From contig NC_033637.1 in NCBI RefSeq assembly GCF_001540865.1, positions 128,291-192,290 of the forward strand: DNA of 64,000 bases. Reading direction: 5' to 3'. Shown piece by piece: positions 12,201 through 24,950 of the stretch; positions within the stretch are counted from its first letter, which is position 1, and every line of letters begins with the position of its first letter. Both the position numbers and the translations under genes were made by a program. A model generated the notes under the pieces. It saw nothing but the letters and a program-made list of their open reading frames with translations. It ran no database searches and was not told the DNA's origin. This DNA is from Ananas comosus (lineage: Eukaryota > Streptophyta > Magnoliopsida > Poales > Bromeliaceae).

Positions 12201-15200
12201 ATCTCAAACTTTAACTTTTATTCCTATCACTGCTTTCTTGCTATAGAAGATATATGAAGGAAAGACAGTTGCATATTTACTAGGTTGAAATAATAAAACT
12301 CTGGAGTCTCTGATTGCCTGCAAAAAGTGATGTTCATGTTAATATGCCCTAGATCCCTTTTTCAATAGGATTAACCTATCTGTATCAGATCTAACGCTTC
12401 CTATTTGGATGCTTTCTTTGTTATCGGGAGCCAGTAGTGGGAGATATTTCTTCTATCTTTGAGATGAACTGATATAATCCTATATGTATGCTAGCATGGC
12501 ATTTGTTTCACACATGCTGTATAATGATGATCTAAGTTAGTATTACTTAGCAACAGTGTTAAACTGTTTTTTCCTCTACATCTATATAATATATCCTTTT
12601 TTATTGTGAACAGATTTATCCCTTCTTTTGTCCTTCAAATTTCAGTACACTTGATGACTCTTTAACATGCATACAGTAAGATTTTATTGAAGACTAATTA
12701 CTATTTTATTCCCACTTAAAATTTTCTATAGTGGTTAGGGAAGAGAGAGGTCCTTATGGTGATCCTCAACATCCATACTTCTATGAAGAAGATGATGTAT
12801 GGATGGCTCCTGGGTTTATCAATCAATTTTATGAAGTAAGCCAAGTGCTACGTTCTTTTTCTGTATGATGAACTATTATCATTTCTCTTGCGACAATAAT
12901 TTGCTGGGCTCAGGTTCCAGATTACTGGAAGACATATGTGCAAGAAGTCGATCAAGAAAGGGAGCTATGGTTAGGTTCTTTCTATAAAGCACCATTGAGG
13001 ATCCCTATGCCTGCTGAACTTGAATATTGGTGGTCTAAAGGTGACTTAATTTTTCTAGTTAGATGTGCATCATCTCAGTCTTTTTGAGTTTTTAATTTGT
13101 TTTTGTTCCTCTCCTGCCTACATCTGCCCTCATATATATATACACAGTCGTACATGAAACTTCTATCTACATAATGCTGTATGAACTTATCTCTTCTTTT
13201 CATTTAATTGTTTTGTTTTAAATGGTTGGGCTTTCTAGATGAACTCATTCATGGTGAAAATTGTCCAAAACAAGAAATCCATTGTATGAACCGAGTTGTC
13301 CCTTTGAGCTATGCAGCATCTTTAGTTTCTGGTCATGGGCCTAAAGGAAAAAAAAAAGAAGTAAAAGTAGCTCTTGTTCTTTTGTTTTTTTGAATGTCTC
13401 TGTAGTTGCCTATTAAATTGTGTCAGATCGTTTTTCAGTAGTTATGCATTTAAAAGATTGCTCGGCCTTTGTCTTTCACATGATACTCTGGACACTTGTA
13501 CGCACAGGGATTGCTGGTGGTGTTGTCTATAGTAGTCATCTGTGCTTAATTTTCTTCTTTTTTCTCTGCTTGTTCCATTACATCCATTTGGTTGTTGGAT
13601 TTTCCCTAAAACAGGAAGTATGCATTAATTTAATGATCTTCATCACTCTTCATGTAAGTTTAACTGTAGTATCATTTGTACTTGGCGTGAATGCTTGCGA
13701 GTGTTTATCCAGTATTATAACTTAAAACCTCTTTTTTGTGTGGAAAATTGAATGGTCTAGTTGCAGCATGTTTTCCCTAAACTTGGGTAATCTCATTTTC
13801 TTGTAGTTGATTGTATCAATAGCTCCATCTAATGCTAGCTCTTTTTCACATGAGCTAGGTGATGACGATCCTGAATTTGTTCTCATAAACAAGGAACCTG
13901 AACCTGACCCTGAAGATCCATCAAAGCTCATCTATACAGAAGATCCTCTCATATTTCACACTCGTACCGGCAGGCTTATTAATTATGTGGATGACGAGAA
14001 ATATGGTGTTCGCTTATTTTGGCAACCTCGCTTAAAAGAGGGTGAGGATGTGGATCCTGAAAAAGTTGAGTTTTTGCCTCTCGAATACGATGAATTCTTT
14101 GGAAAAACATCAGGTGCAAAGAAGGAGAGCAAATTGTCACGCCTAATAACAAAAGTAGAGAATGCATTGAAGCCTTTATTTGAGAAATTTGAGAAGTGGG
14201 CTGAGGAGAAGAAGAAAGCTAGTGAAATGAATCTGAAACTTATAGAGAAGGAGCTGGATTTCATCGAGGCTGAAATATGCCTGGAAGAGACATTGGAAGA
14301 TATGGAAAATGAGTTGAAGATGAAGCAAGAAGAGGAAGAGAAGAGAGCTGCAGCTGGAAAGGACAAAGATGAGTCATCCCCTGCTGCAGCTGATCAGGAT
14401 GCAGCTGCTTCGGATGATGGAGATGACGAGGAAGATGAAGATGGAGATGAAAGTGCACCTGCAAGCTTTGGTACAGTTCGCCAAGGGAGAGCTGATGAAG
14501 ATACAAGCACAAATTCTCTAGGGGAAAGTAAACCTGGGAATTCTCCTTTCTCTTCTCTCACCTTGTCAGTTGCCTCTGGGAATCTGATTTCACTTGTGAG
14601 TTTCTTTCCTCTTTCTCTTTATTTATTGGTACTTATTAGCTTTCCCTTGGCCAGTGCTCGGACTATGCAATTCCGCTGCCTTGATGTCTTCATTTCATTT
14701 TCAATTTTACCATAAATTCTTCCAGTTCTGGTTCGCGGCGTCAGCTTGGACGCTCAGTTATTTTGAGACCCATCCCATCTCTTACTTATAACAACCACTA
14801 TTGAGCTGCAGCCATTCCCCTATTTCAAAATGATTTTCCTTATGAAGAGTGGGATTTGGAAGCGGAAATGATATATATGGCAGATCATGTAGGCAAGTGA
14901 ATCAGTAATTATGTCATTTCCAAGAGATGAATAGTAGCCATGTCAACATCTCTTGCGGAGATGGCAGAGCATCTATCTTTGATGTCACTTAAATATTTGG
15001 TTATAAAAACTATGTGGAACTTGACGATGTTATCCAATTCAAACATAAATCAGTTAGTGCCTTAATTGGAACAAATGAAATTTCGGCAACCTAAACCACA
15101 CTTCCGCTTTTAAGTTCTGTGAACGGTGGTGGTTGAACCTTTGTTTAGTTTGCAGCTGGTGATTAACGTTATTTTATGTGTTTGCAGGTTCCCGCAAAAC

Positions 15201-15541
15201 TGCAAGAATCCTATCTGTTCTGGAGGAAACATGCACATCCTTCTATTACAGAGCAGTCCTCTCTGCGTAAACATGATCGTGATACCCCAAGAAGTATTCA
15301 TTCAGTCAATTTCCCTCTCACATTTAATTATGGAACAAACTTGAGGGCGCGGCAGCAGCTGCAACATTGTGAAGAGAGCAAGCGCAGGTACTCTCAGAAG
15401 AGTTCTTTAGCTCGGAGTCTCTCGTCTTGCCGGACTTGCAAGAAGTCCCAAGCGGATCAGTTGAATGATAACGCAATCGGTGCTCAAAATTTCAGCATTT
15501 TGTCATTGCATGTCCCAGTTAGTGATGTTTTTACTATCTGA
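9226..15541 (+). CDS. TIC100: TIC100 (EMB1211), MORN-repeat subunit of the inner-envelope translocon
   Basis: TIC100 belongs, with TIC20, TIC56 and TIC214, to the large complex that imports proteins across the chloroplast inner envelope. Eleven exons: 9226-9869, 10391-10462, 10787-10876, 10947-11120, 11678-11768, 11993-12055, 12130-12196, 12732-12835, 12914-13040, 13859-14595 and 15188-15541. All phases agree and give 840 residues. The ATG at 9226 is the first in frame. Residues 1-85 are Gly-rich then Asp/Glu/Ser-rich, with no obvious transit peptide. The core has DLFDFPRDPEKW, PFYLPYRKYYPAIPD and DRIEEFLKWVSYVFPDG, then MORN-like YEGTVWDDLAHGKGVY, RYEGEWLQNQMEGHGV and RYAGQWKHGRMHGCGVYEV. 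Next come YGDPQHPYFYEEDDVWMAPG and VLINKEPEPDPEDPSKL, a coiled, charged segment (about 570-650) and an acidic stretch. The gene sits between the HD2-like and ADT genes, as in Arabidopsis. Confidence 0.93.
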
Positions 15542-16563
15542 GGACACCTGTTGTTCAGCTGCTGTTTTCATTGTTTTTTATCAATTTTTTTTCTCCAAAA
15601 GAATATAAATTTTTTAGATGAGATGGACCAGATTAGTCTTCTTTTATTTTTTTTGGGGGTCCAGAATGAACTAGATGCTCCATTCTTTTACCCGAAAATG
15701 GAAGTGTGAAGAACGAGTTGCATTGAGGGGCAAGTCAACCACTTAGGCTAAAAATGAGTTGAGCTGAGGGTGGCTATCTTTCTGTTGTTATATTGGTGCA
15801 ATGATCGAGATGCAATGAATGCTCAACCACTAGTATGGCAAGAGAGAGCCCAAGGTAGAATCCTCTTGGGTTGTGTATGTTATGGAACAAAGATCTGTTC
15901 CAATGGGAGGAGCTTTCCCCCGGTGTTCGCAATTGGGAAGCTTATACTACGTAATGCTGAGGAGAGAAGTTTACTAAGCTTTATTTGGAATTCAATTGGG
16001 CAGGTGCATGATCCTTTGTTGAAATTTGTGAAAAGTTAGCCTGAAGAAATGGAATGCCCAAACCAGGCCCGCTTCTGGATGCGTCGAACTTGCCCCCTAC
16101 GGCGTCTGGGTCCAGCCCGGTTCCCTGCAGCACTCGATGTTTCTGCTAATTTATTTGGATTTATTATTTATTATTTGCAGTCCCTTCAACTAGCATTGCT
16201 GTTGCATCACCAATAGACTTTGGACACCGTGAGTCTACCACGGCGGCCGCTCTCAAGACTAACCTCGGTAGTACACGGCAGTTGTGCTGACTGATGCTTC
16301 AAAAGTTCTACCAACTAGTAACCGGCAAAGGACCGAAAAGAAGCGGAGCAGTAGACACAATTATCTTGAGTTATTATTATAACACTGAATGCAAATATGC
16401 GGATCCAGAGTGTCGAGATTTAATTTGCAGACCCCACGAGAAAGTCATGTTTCCCGTCCGATTTTCATACTATGCAGAAAATGTAATTGATAGTTTATTG
16501 GCGGACGTCTGAGAAAATAATACCATTTTACGCCCTCAATGGTTATGATGATGATGATGATGA

Positions 16564-16908
16564 TTTTTTTTTTTTTTTGAGAAATAGGTAGCAAGCTACC
16601 CGCTTCATTCAATAAGAGGATGAACTAAGCTTACAGAATGGAAGCAGTCAGGACTTCCGAAGGAAAAAGAGTAAAACAACGTAAACAAGAGAAAGGAAAG
16701 TAAACAGAAAAAAGAAAAAAGAAAGAAAGAAAAAAACAAAAGAAGTCAGGAGTCAGGAGCGTTCCAGTCGGCCAAAAGTGCGAAACTCGATCCAAACATC
16801 GGGTAGGATTGGGAAGGGTCTCGCGAAATAAGAAGTCATTCCTCTCCGACCAAATTACCCACCAGATAGTTAAAAGAAGAGACAGAGAAGAAAGTCTCTT
16901 TTTGGTGT
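16564..16908 (-). mobile_element. 5'-truncated LINE, 3' end only
   Basis: On the minus strand the segment encodes a peptide with IWWVIWSERNDFLFRE and then NPTRCLDRVSHFWP. The W..W.ERN..F pattern is typical of the extreme C-terminus of plant LINE ORF2. It is followed by a short 3' region ending GCTACCTATTTCTC plus poly-A (poly-T on plus at 16564-16578). GAT-repeat sequence flanks both sides (16545-16563 and 16910-16926) and may be the target-site duplication. Confidence 0.75.
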
Positions 16909-16986
16909 CAGATGATGATGATGATTATTATTCTTATTATTATAGGAAGGAAAAGAAGTAATTTTATTGAAGCGTGCAGAGCGATG

Positions 16987-17017
<31 letters not shown>

Positions 17018-17185
17018 ACGGAGCTGGTGAGCAGGAGAAAAGCATGGCATTTGGCAAGTTTTACATTTGAAATTTCCGACGTGAATATACTACAATAGAA
17101 CGGATCAAAGGTAGCAGTAGTAGTAGTAGTAAAGGGGCAATTTCTCGTGGTAGGTGGCCGAGAGATTTTGACCAGGCCCATCACC

Positions 17186-17240
17186 ACCAAACCCCCTCCA
17201 TTAATTTACCTCCTAATTTCCTTGGCGCCCCCCACCAAAC
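17186..17240 (+). promoter_or_regulatory. Two ACCAAACC motifs upstream of the dehydratase gene
   Basis: CACCAAACCC occurs twice (around 17185-17194 and 17232-17241), 25-75 bp before the TATA-like box. ACCAAAC is close to the MYB-binding AC/P-box elements found at phenylalanine and phenylpropanoid genes. The role is inferred. Confidence 0.35.
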
Positions 17241-17262
17241 CCTTTTTCTTCTCCCTCGCCAC

Positions 17263-17273
17263 CATATATTAAA
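17263..17273 (+). promoter_or_regulatory. TATA-like box of the dehydratase gene
   Basis: CATATATTAAA precedes a C-rich then CAA-rich leader. Transcription would start near 17295-17305. No ATG occurs between here and the conserved coding region. Confidence 0.45.
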
Positions 17274-17483
17274 CCCCGCATTCCCCCACCTTGGCCGTCT
17301 TAAGCTTTCTACTCCAGAAAGCTAGGCTGCAGAAAGAAACAATAAAGCAACAAACAGACAAACAAACAGACCAGTTAGATAATACTAATATTGAGGAGGC
17401 CTTCATCCAAATTAATTTGCGCTCCTCTTTTATCTTTCTTTCTTGCTTTTTTTGGTAGCAGTTGGCTGTTGGTTATTTCATAG

Positions 17484-18629
17484 GTTGAGATCAGGCGGGG
17501 CGACCCCTCCTCCTCCAACTCCTCCTCCACCGTCCGCTACCTACCCCCCGCCGCCGCCGACGACGACGCCGAGGGGCAGCATCAGCCCCTGCAGCTCGTC
17601 CCCGTCGAGCGGAGCCCGCCGGGATTTCTGACGATAGCGGACCTGTCGGCGCCGCCGCTGCACGGGTCGCAGCTGCGCGTGGCGTACCAGGGCGTCCCGG
17701 GCGCCTACAGCGAGGCGGCGGCCGCGAAGGCCTACTCGGACTGCGAGGCCATCCCCTGCGACCAGTTCGAGGCGGCGTTCCAGGCGGTGGAGCACTGGAT
17801 CGCGGACCGCGCGGTGCTGCCCGTGGAGAACTCGCTGGGGGGCAGCATCCACCGCAACTACGACCTGCTGCTGCGGCACCGGCTCCACATCGTGGGCGAG
17901 GTGCAGTTCAACGTCCACCACTGCCTGCTGGCCCTCCCGGGGGTCCGCCGGGAGGCGCTGACCCGCGTGATCAGCCACCCGCAGGCCCTGGCGCAGTGCG
18001 AGCTCACGCTGACGGGCATGGGCCTCAACGTGGCCCGCGAGGCCTTCGACGACACCGCGGGCGCCGCCGAGCACGTGGCGGCCCAGGGGCTGCGGGACAC
18101 GGCGGCCATCGCGTCGGCGCGGGCGGCGGAGCTGTACGGGCTGGAGGTGCTGGCGGACGGCATCCAGGACGACGGCAGCAACGTGACCCGGTTCCTGATG
18201 CTGGCCCGCGAGCCCATCGTGCCCCGGACGGACCGCCCCTTCAAGACCAGCATCGTGCTGGCCCACCCGGAGGACGGCACCTCCCTGCTCTTCAAGGTGC
18301 TCGCCGCCTTCGCCTTCCGCGACATCCGCCTCTCCAAGATCGAGAGCCGCCCCCACAAGCACCGCCCCGTCCGCCTCGTCGACGACGCCGGCGCCGGCGG
18401 CACCGCCAAGCGCTTCGAGTACACCTTCTACATCGACTTCGAGGCCTCCCTCGCCGAGCCGCGCGCCCAGAGAGCGCTGGCCGAGATCCAGGAGTTCACC
18501 TCCTTCCTCCGCGTCCTCGGAAGCTATCCCATGGACATGACCCCCTGGACTCCCTCGGCCTCAGCCAACACGCCTCCTCCTCCTACTACTACTCACAATA
18601 ATAATGCAACAAGACGATACCACTACTGA
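17484..18629 (+). CDS. ADT: Arogenate/prephenate dehydratase with ACT domain; start codon not found
   Basis: The family makes phenylalanine in plastids by dehydrating and decarboxylating arogenate (or prephenate to phenylpyruvate). The open frame reads from GTT at 17484 to TGA at 18627-18629 (381 codons). It contains the pre-domain block FLTIADLS, the catalytic domain ([63 protein letters not shown]) and the NVTRF motif carrying the catalytic Thr. The C-terminal ACT domain has [16 protein letters not shown] and KIESRP, then [15 protein letters not shown]. The core is fully open and uses highly GC-rich codons. The frame is closed upstream by TAG at 17481-17483, which also looks like a splice acceptor (TTTCATAG). 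No in-frame ATG precedes residue ~178, so the transit peptide and start lie in an unseen exon, begin at a non-AUG codon, or are lost. Arabidopsis ADT5 is a TIC100 neighbour too. Confidence 0.85.
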   Translation, partial: VEIRRGDPSSSNSSSTVRYLPPAAADDDAEGQHQPLQLVPVERSPPGFLTIADLSAPPLHGSQLRVAYQGVPGAYSEAAAAKAYSDCEAIPCDQFEAAFQAVEHWIADRAVLPVENSLGGSIHRNYDLLLRHRLHIVGEVQFNVHHCLLALPGVRREALTRVISHPQALAQCELTLTGMGLNVAREAFDDTAGAAEHVAAQGLRDTAAIASARAAELYGLEVLADGIQDDGSNVTRFLMLAREPIVPRTDRPFKTSIVLAHPEDGTSLLFKVLAAFAFRDIRLSKIESRPHKHRPVRLVDDAGAGGTAKRFEYTFYIDFEASLAEPRAQRALAEIQEFTSFLRVLGSYPMDMTPWTPSASANTPPPPTTTHNNNATRRYHY

Positions 18630-18740
18630 ATGAATATCCACTTGCATGCGCCACTAGCGACTTTGTTTGTCTGTCTATACACGGAGCTAGCTATCTCGCG
18701 AGCTAGGCGCCACATAAAAAGGTAAATAAGATTGGTTTTG

Positions 18741-18741
<1 letters not shown>

Positions 18742-18788
<47 letters not shown>
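18742..18788. repeat. (CT)n microsatellite
   Basis: About 47 bp of CT units lie just downstream of the dehydratase stop codon, probably within or near its 3' UTR. Confidence 0.95.
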
Positions 18789-18790
<2 letters not shown>

Positions 18791-20735
18791 TAATTTAATT
18801 ATTATATACTTGGTGAATGAATGATTGTATAAACAAACAATTATCTATCTGTTTGGCCGACTTTCTATGAGCAAATGAATGAAATGTAATAATAAAGAGC
18901 ACGTTCAGATTTCTTCAGCAATTAATTTTTCCTTCTTTATTTTTCCTAAATGCCTGTAGCTGTAGGTTATATATGTACCCCGTCCGGCCGATCGATCGGG
19001 TAGACTAGTTGGTCGACCAACTAGGAAGCAAATCTCTTACAACTCTTTTATATATACACACGGAATTCATTACTTAGTCGCTAATTAATTTAATTTTAGT
19101 ATAATTAATATGCACCGTCCAATTATAAACGGTGCGAATTAATGTCGTGACCAATTCAATCCCGATCAATTAACACAAATTCATGGGCGAAGTCCATTAG
19201 ATTTAAATTACTAGCATCTATAGGGTGGGCATATATCCTATCTTAATGCATGCGGCCGATTTCTTGTAGTGAATGATATCTAAAGCTAGTAAATTAATTT
19301 GCCAGAAACATCTAATTAATTTTGTCAGCATACCGAATCAAGACAAAATATTTAATTTGGTGGCTACGCCTTTTGATTTAAGCCCAACTAATATTCTTAT
19401 TGTTTTCTTTTTTTTTTTTAACCAATAACAACAAGTTGGGGTGGTAGGGGGTGGTTGCTACAAGCACCAAGTTGAAACGAAACTACTAGTACTAGTTATT
19501 ATTATTATATATATATATATACGCGCATTTGCTTACGGGACGGTGGGTGTTGTTCACGACTTAGTTTGCTGATGCACGAAGCTACCAGCTAATGCACTGC
19601 TGATGCTTCCTAGCTACGGCAGTGTTTGGACCGGGCTGAAAGTGTAAAAGCCCATCTATCAATATCCCACTGTAGGGCCTGCAATTTGCAAGGCACGCCA
19701 GCCGGTCAGTACAGCTAAGGTTGGCCAGTCAACCTCGTTGAATCATGGTTTGATCACTTTCCCAGCCACCTCACCCTTCAGAAAATACTTCGGGAGGACG
19801 GTCGGTCTTCCCCGGCACCGGCCCATGGTCTTTGTTTCGACTTTCTCACCCCTTCAGGTTTCGTTCACGTCTGCTCGATGGTGGCAATGAGACTTGTGTT
19901 CCCACTAATTAAGCTCTAGCTACTTGAATACATGTGCATGCCGAACATGGTCAGGAGAGATCAGTTTGAGACTGAGTAATTAATGCTTTAACACCGCGCG
20001 TAGAACATCTCCTCAAGCGAAGCGTGAGTGATGATCGACTCATGAATCTCTATGCGATAGACGAACTAGATTTAAGTTTGAAATGATGATCGAGTTAGCA
20101 GTAACACACCGACATTTTTACGGATGCTGACTAATTAATTATTACTTACCAGCACTTAAAAGGGATAGGAGACATGCACCTAACAATTCCAGATAGAGAT
20201 AGGGAAATTAAATCTCTAGCTAGGTGGAATCATGGTAACTACTTATTCATGAGAATTAATGTGCCAAGTAATTGCAAAATCCTCCGGGGATATCAATAAC
20301 AGATTACTGTAATGTGACTCGCAATTGCAAACTAACAAAATATTAGCCTAAACTTGCAGATTTTAAAAGCGATAATTTTCTATAAGAAATGTTTTGTCAA
20401 AAGTAAGGAAGACCAAATTAATGTAACTTCCAAACCTAGATTGCTAATATTGTACTTTTTTCGTAACTTTGCATACTATATATAGTGGTTTATTAAGAGC
20501 GGCCACATGTAGAGCACGGATTAATTTTCTGCAATCACACATGTTAAAAAAAAGGACGAAACTATATATTCCGCCGCTCATTAGCAGCATAATGACAATT
20601 ATGTTGTCTATAAATGGCACAACATGCCAATCTAAAATTATATAAATTAAGGAGAGTATGCATAGATAGCGTCATGTTTGTTTCTGAGCTCATGACTCGC
20701 CTATGTCTGTTTTCGGCAAAACGAATCAAAAACAA

Positions 20736-20810
20736 GAAACAGAAGAAGAAGAAGAAGAAGAAGAAGAAGAAGAAGAAGAAGAAGAAGAAGAAGGAGGAGG
20801 AGGAGGAGGA
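20736..20810. repeat. (AAG)n / (AGG)n microsatellite
   Basis: AAG units run for about 55 bp and change into AGG units. The apparent open frames on both strands here (poly-Lys, or Ser/Phe) are products of the repeat. Confidence 0.95.
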
Positions 20811-22009
20811 AAAGGCCCATGAACCATCAAAGGCTGATTGAAGCTGGCGGTTGGGTTTATCAAGTCGGTCCATTATCAAGGTTCTACAGCTACGTCTGGA
20901 TCAAGTTGATAATATATATATATATATATATATATGTGCGTGGTGTGTGCGTAACAGGCGGAGGAGGCAAGGTGGAAAGATGAACGTAGACAAAGCAGCT
21001 AGCTCTCGCGGCCAGCACAAAAAGTGCCTCGAAATGCCAAAGAATATATCAATGCTTTGATCAAGCCGTCTCGTCCCCGCTGGGTCACCGCAGTCGCCAC
21101 GGCACGCATTTTATGGCCACTTCAATCAATCAACCAAAAGAAATAAAGCTTTTTTCTATCTTCTCTTTTTAACCTCCTTGTCTTTTTTTCTGGTCTTACT
21201 TTTCTGCCTCAGATCGACTTTTTTAACAGCAAAATTAAACATGAGGACTAAAAAATAAAGAGTTAATTCATTCATGAAATTTATTTTATCAAAATTATAT
21301 AATAATTCTCTTTATACCAGGTAATAAATTGTCAACGTTCAACGAATATTGCACTCTCTGCAATAATAAAGCCAAAAAAAAAAAAAAAGGGTCCTCCTTA
21401 ATTTCTCTCGTGCTTCTCCATTACCCTCGCCCACCATCACGCATCCCTATTGAGGAGTGGACACCACTAGAGGAAGTCGTTGCTTTCTCCTCGTGTCGAG
21501 TACCCCACCCAACCAGTAATATTCCTTTTCATCTACAACGGGCTGCCATATTAATTAATTATTATGAGCGTTGTTTGTTGGGCTCCTCCGAGGATGTCCT
21601 CGATCCGTCTCACAAACAGTTACATAAGAATTGAACTAATATACTGATCATTGCTAGCGTAATTAAGTCGAGAAGGCTTAATAGTTAATATCCGACATTT
21701 TAAATTTAAATTTTAATTATTTTTAAAAATAAATGAAGTTGATAATATACTAATTTTCTCTTTCTTAAAAAAAAAAAAAAAAGCAATATAGCACATAACC
21801 ACCATCCTTATGCTCCGTGTTGAAACATATAGGAGCTTTTTTCCTCGTACAGCTCGATCGAGAAAAATGATCATCATCTTGTTTGGTTTGCTTTTCGTTC
21901 CGGTTTTTCCGCTCATATCTTGTTTTTGTTACCCTTTTTTTTTGTTTTGGGTAGTTCTTTTTTTTTTTGGGTAGTTTTTTTTTATTTTCCTCTCTCGCAT
22001 CTTTCTAGA

Positions 22010-22110
22010 GACTTCATTGTCTTCTATATATTGTATCATAGTTTATTCTTTTTAATGAATAAAACGGAGAGTGTGTTACCATTCTCTCTCTCTCTAAAAA
22101 CAAAAACAAA
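22010..22110 (+). mobile_element. Possible LINE 3' tail remnant
   Basis: The segment reads CTTCATTGTC...TTTAATGAATAAAACGGAGAGTGTGTTACC and then A-rich sequence. It resembles the 3' ends of the LINE pieces at 16564-16908 and 29650-30404 (ATGAATAAA-like box, then a GTTACC/GCTACC motif, then poly-A). No coding part is recognisable. Confidence 0.35.
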
Positions 22111-23757
22111 AAAAACTATACCAACTTCTGTAACTAGATACATGGGCTGGGTTAGTTCAAATCAAAACAGATGAAATAATATGCTCTAGCTCTTTATAAA
22201 TTATAAATAGATTTGGGGAAAATTTAGATTGATGTGATTCATTCTTTTGAATGGTATCTAAATCTACCCAAATCATGATTTTTTTGGGTTTTACTCCATC
22301 CAATCCCATGACTCCCGCAATTAATTGTCTAATTGATATTAACACTACTATCTTTACTAATAAATCTATTATTATATTTTATTAAATATGGTAAGTAAAT
22401 AGTTACTAAATATATATACAGAAATAAAATTACCTGATTACATAGTCAATTCTGACTTATTATAAGCACCATCGGTCCCTTCTAAAAGGGTGCCTGTACG
22501 GCTGTACATATATGTCCCGTATATAATTCCTTGGATTTTATCAAGACCGCGGCGTTTATCCATGTATTTAATATGGCACAATCAAACCCGTAAACAATAT
22601 TTTAAACGTGGCTCATCTCATTAATTGGATTAATTAAAGCATCACATATATTTATATGCACGTTCTGTCGGTCAATTCCATTACCTACACAGATTGATAT
22701 ATCTTGGGATTCTCTACACCGCCTTTCATCGAACCGGACCACTCCAACTGCGACGATAAGCTCACCTTAATTCCACGCTAATTAATTTACGAAATGCGCG
22801 GAAATTTTAATACAATTCGCTTTTACATTAATCCACAGCTAGCCATATATCCATCATCTATCCAAGTACGGACAGATCCTAAATTTGTGAGCTCGTTGTT
22901 TAATCCTCGTCGATTGTTTACTACAAGACGACAAAATATAGAAAAGATGCTGCTCGTATTAGTTGCATACACGTGGCCGGGATGCATACGGAAGAGAATG
23001 GAGGAATTGAGGAAAGAAGGTAAGATAATATAACCGTCTGACTGTCTATTGTTGTCAGCAGATCGATCAAGCCAACTCAATTACGTATTCGCAAAAGTCA
23101 AAACTACGCTCCCAGTTTCGGAATCAAAACGACATTCTAGCTAGGCTTGCTCGAAAAGAAAGCTTAATTAAGTAGGTGTCGATCCAAATAGTAGGGGTAC
23201 AGCGATATGCACAGCATAGCATTTGGAGCATCTATCACAATTAACACACGGAGTTTTGATTGCTTGATTATGTATTGCTTATATCATACTCTAAAATCAC
23301 TTCCATATAAAGCCAAAATAATAAATTAAGCCAGGTGCGACTGTTAGTTTAGTTATCTGTCGGGATTATCTATCTTTATTTAAGTTATAATTTAGTGTGG
23401 AGACTTCTTCTTTACAACTTTGAAAACTATTATGTGAAATTTGAACTGAAAATTTTTTACTCCGATATATATATATATTCAACAAATTGTTTCTCTACAA
23501 ACTTAAACTATTGAAAAATAATTCAATTTGTTTAAGCATGTCCCACGTCTAACAAATTTTTTTTTTTGGTAATCTGTTTGATAAATATATTAGAGTCCAG
23601 TACAAATTAATGAAGGACACAGTTAACAAATTAATTAAAGATTAATGACTCAATCTTATAAGCAGCGGATCACTTGCTTCGTTCTTTGTCTCTAGATCTC
23701 TCTCTAACGCGCGCCCAAACATGCCCAGATTCATCTTGTTTATTTGAAAGCATAAAC

Positions 23758-23760
<3 letters not shown>

Positions 23761-23804
<44 letters not shown>
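23761..23804. repeat. (CT)n microsatellite
   Basis: A 44-bp uninterrupted CT run. Confidence 0.95.
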
Positions 23805-23809
<5 letters not shown>

Positions 23810-24291
23810 GTGCAGAAATTGTCGATCCCCTGCCAGAGAGACTAAAAGAGTAGGTGTCTTGTCCGATGCATCCAATAAAGGGCATACCCCGCAGAGAATC
23901 TACCGAGTGCTTCGTGTTCACGAGGGTGATCATCGCATTGTTTGATATAAATATATTGTGGGTTCCTACGTGGATTTTTCAGCTACAAAACAAATTGAAG
24001 GATAATTTTGAACTGACTTGATATCAGTAAATCATGATCATTAGATATGCTAGATGTGGAGGACACGAACGCATGTGTCGTACGAGCAATGCTACTTTGT
24101 ATACCTTATTTTTATAATATAAATTTTACATCTCTTTATTAATCAAAGAGTTATAAGTTTTTTTTTTTTTTTTTTTTTTTCTTGTCAACATATTTTGATA
24201 AAATTTTCTTATAAAATATTAAAATGTTAAAGATAGTGTGAATCCTAAAATGTGGGTGTAAAATACATACCTCTAATATTATTTTTTTTGT

Positions 24292-24292
<1 letters not shown>

Positions 24293-24331
<39 letters not shown>
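24293..24331. repeat. (AT)n microsatellite
   Basis: About 39 bp of AT units, preceded by a poly-T run at 24158-24180. Confidence 0.95.
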
Positions 24332-24333
<2 letters not shown>

Positions 24334-24950
24334 TGTCCAGGGTCAATTAAGTATAATGGCCCCCTGAAGCCGTATTCATTATTATTAATTATTATTATTA
24401 CGTAGCTCGCGGGTTAAGACAGGTTTTTTGTCACAAAAAAGACTTAAGAGTAGAGGTCAATCCGCATATTTTACTCGAGCCTAAACTCCGCTTTGTGCGT
24501 CTTCTTTTCACACCATGCTTTTAAAAGGAACGGGACAGAGATATTTGTTACACACATTGAGTTATTTTCGTCTTAATTATATGCACAGCTCCACATTGCT
24601 AGCTTCCAATAGGCAGGATCATTGAATTTTCGTTAATAAAAGGGATGCATCCCACCTTTTCCTTCTTTTTTTTATTCCATCCAAACTAGATAGCCAGGAT
24701 CGCTGAATTTTACTTAATAAAAGCAAAATTAATAGATAGTTTCTATTATATATAATAATTAAATCACATAAGATATACTTTTGCTTCATTTAAATGAGAC
24801 AGTGAAATACAAATTAAAAGCAATGTAATTAATTTAAACTCAAATAAGGTCAATAGAGATTATTCTTATACTCTATATCGGATTAAATAAATTTAATTAA
24901 ATATATTATTTTTATGAATATTAATTAGATAGAGAAGGCTTAATTTCTTC

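Larger units (their letters stand above)
15542..17262. other. Intergenic: TIC100 3' flank, LINE tail, ADT promoter region
   Basis: The first kilobase is the 3' region of TIC100 and unrecognised DNA. Open frames at 15770-16039 and 16294-16512 have no recognisable features. A 5'-truncated LINE end lies at 16564-16908 and an AT repeat at 16986-17010. The final part is the promoter region of the dehydratase gene. Confidence 0.5.

Noticed and set aside
17541..18362. 273-codon minus-strand open frame over the dehydratase
   Set aside because: Codon-bias shadow of a GC-rich gene. The sense frame contains all dehydratase and ACT motifs.
20614..20841. Lys-rich 75-codon open frame
   Set aside because: Entirely generated by an AAG/AGG microsatellite.
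23670..23933. Minus-strand open frame with an Arg-Glu repeat
   Set aside because: It is the translation of a CT microsatellite.
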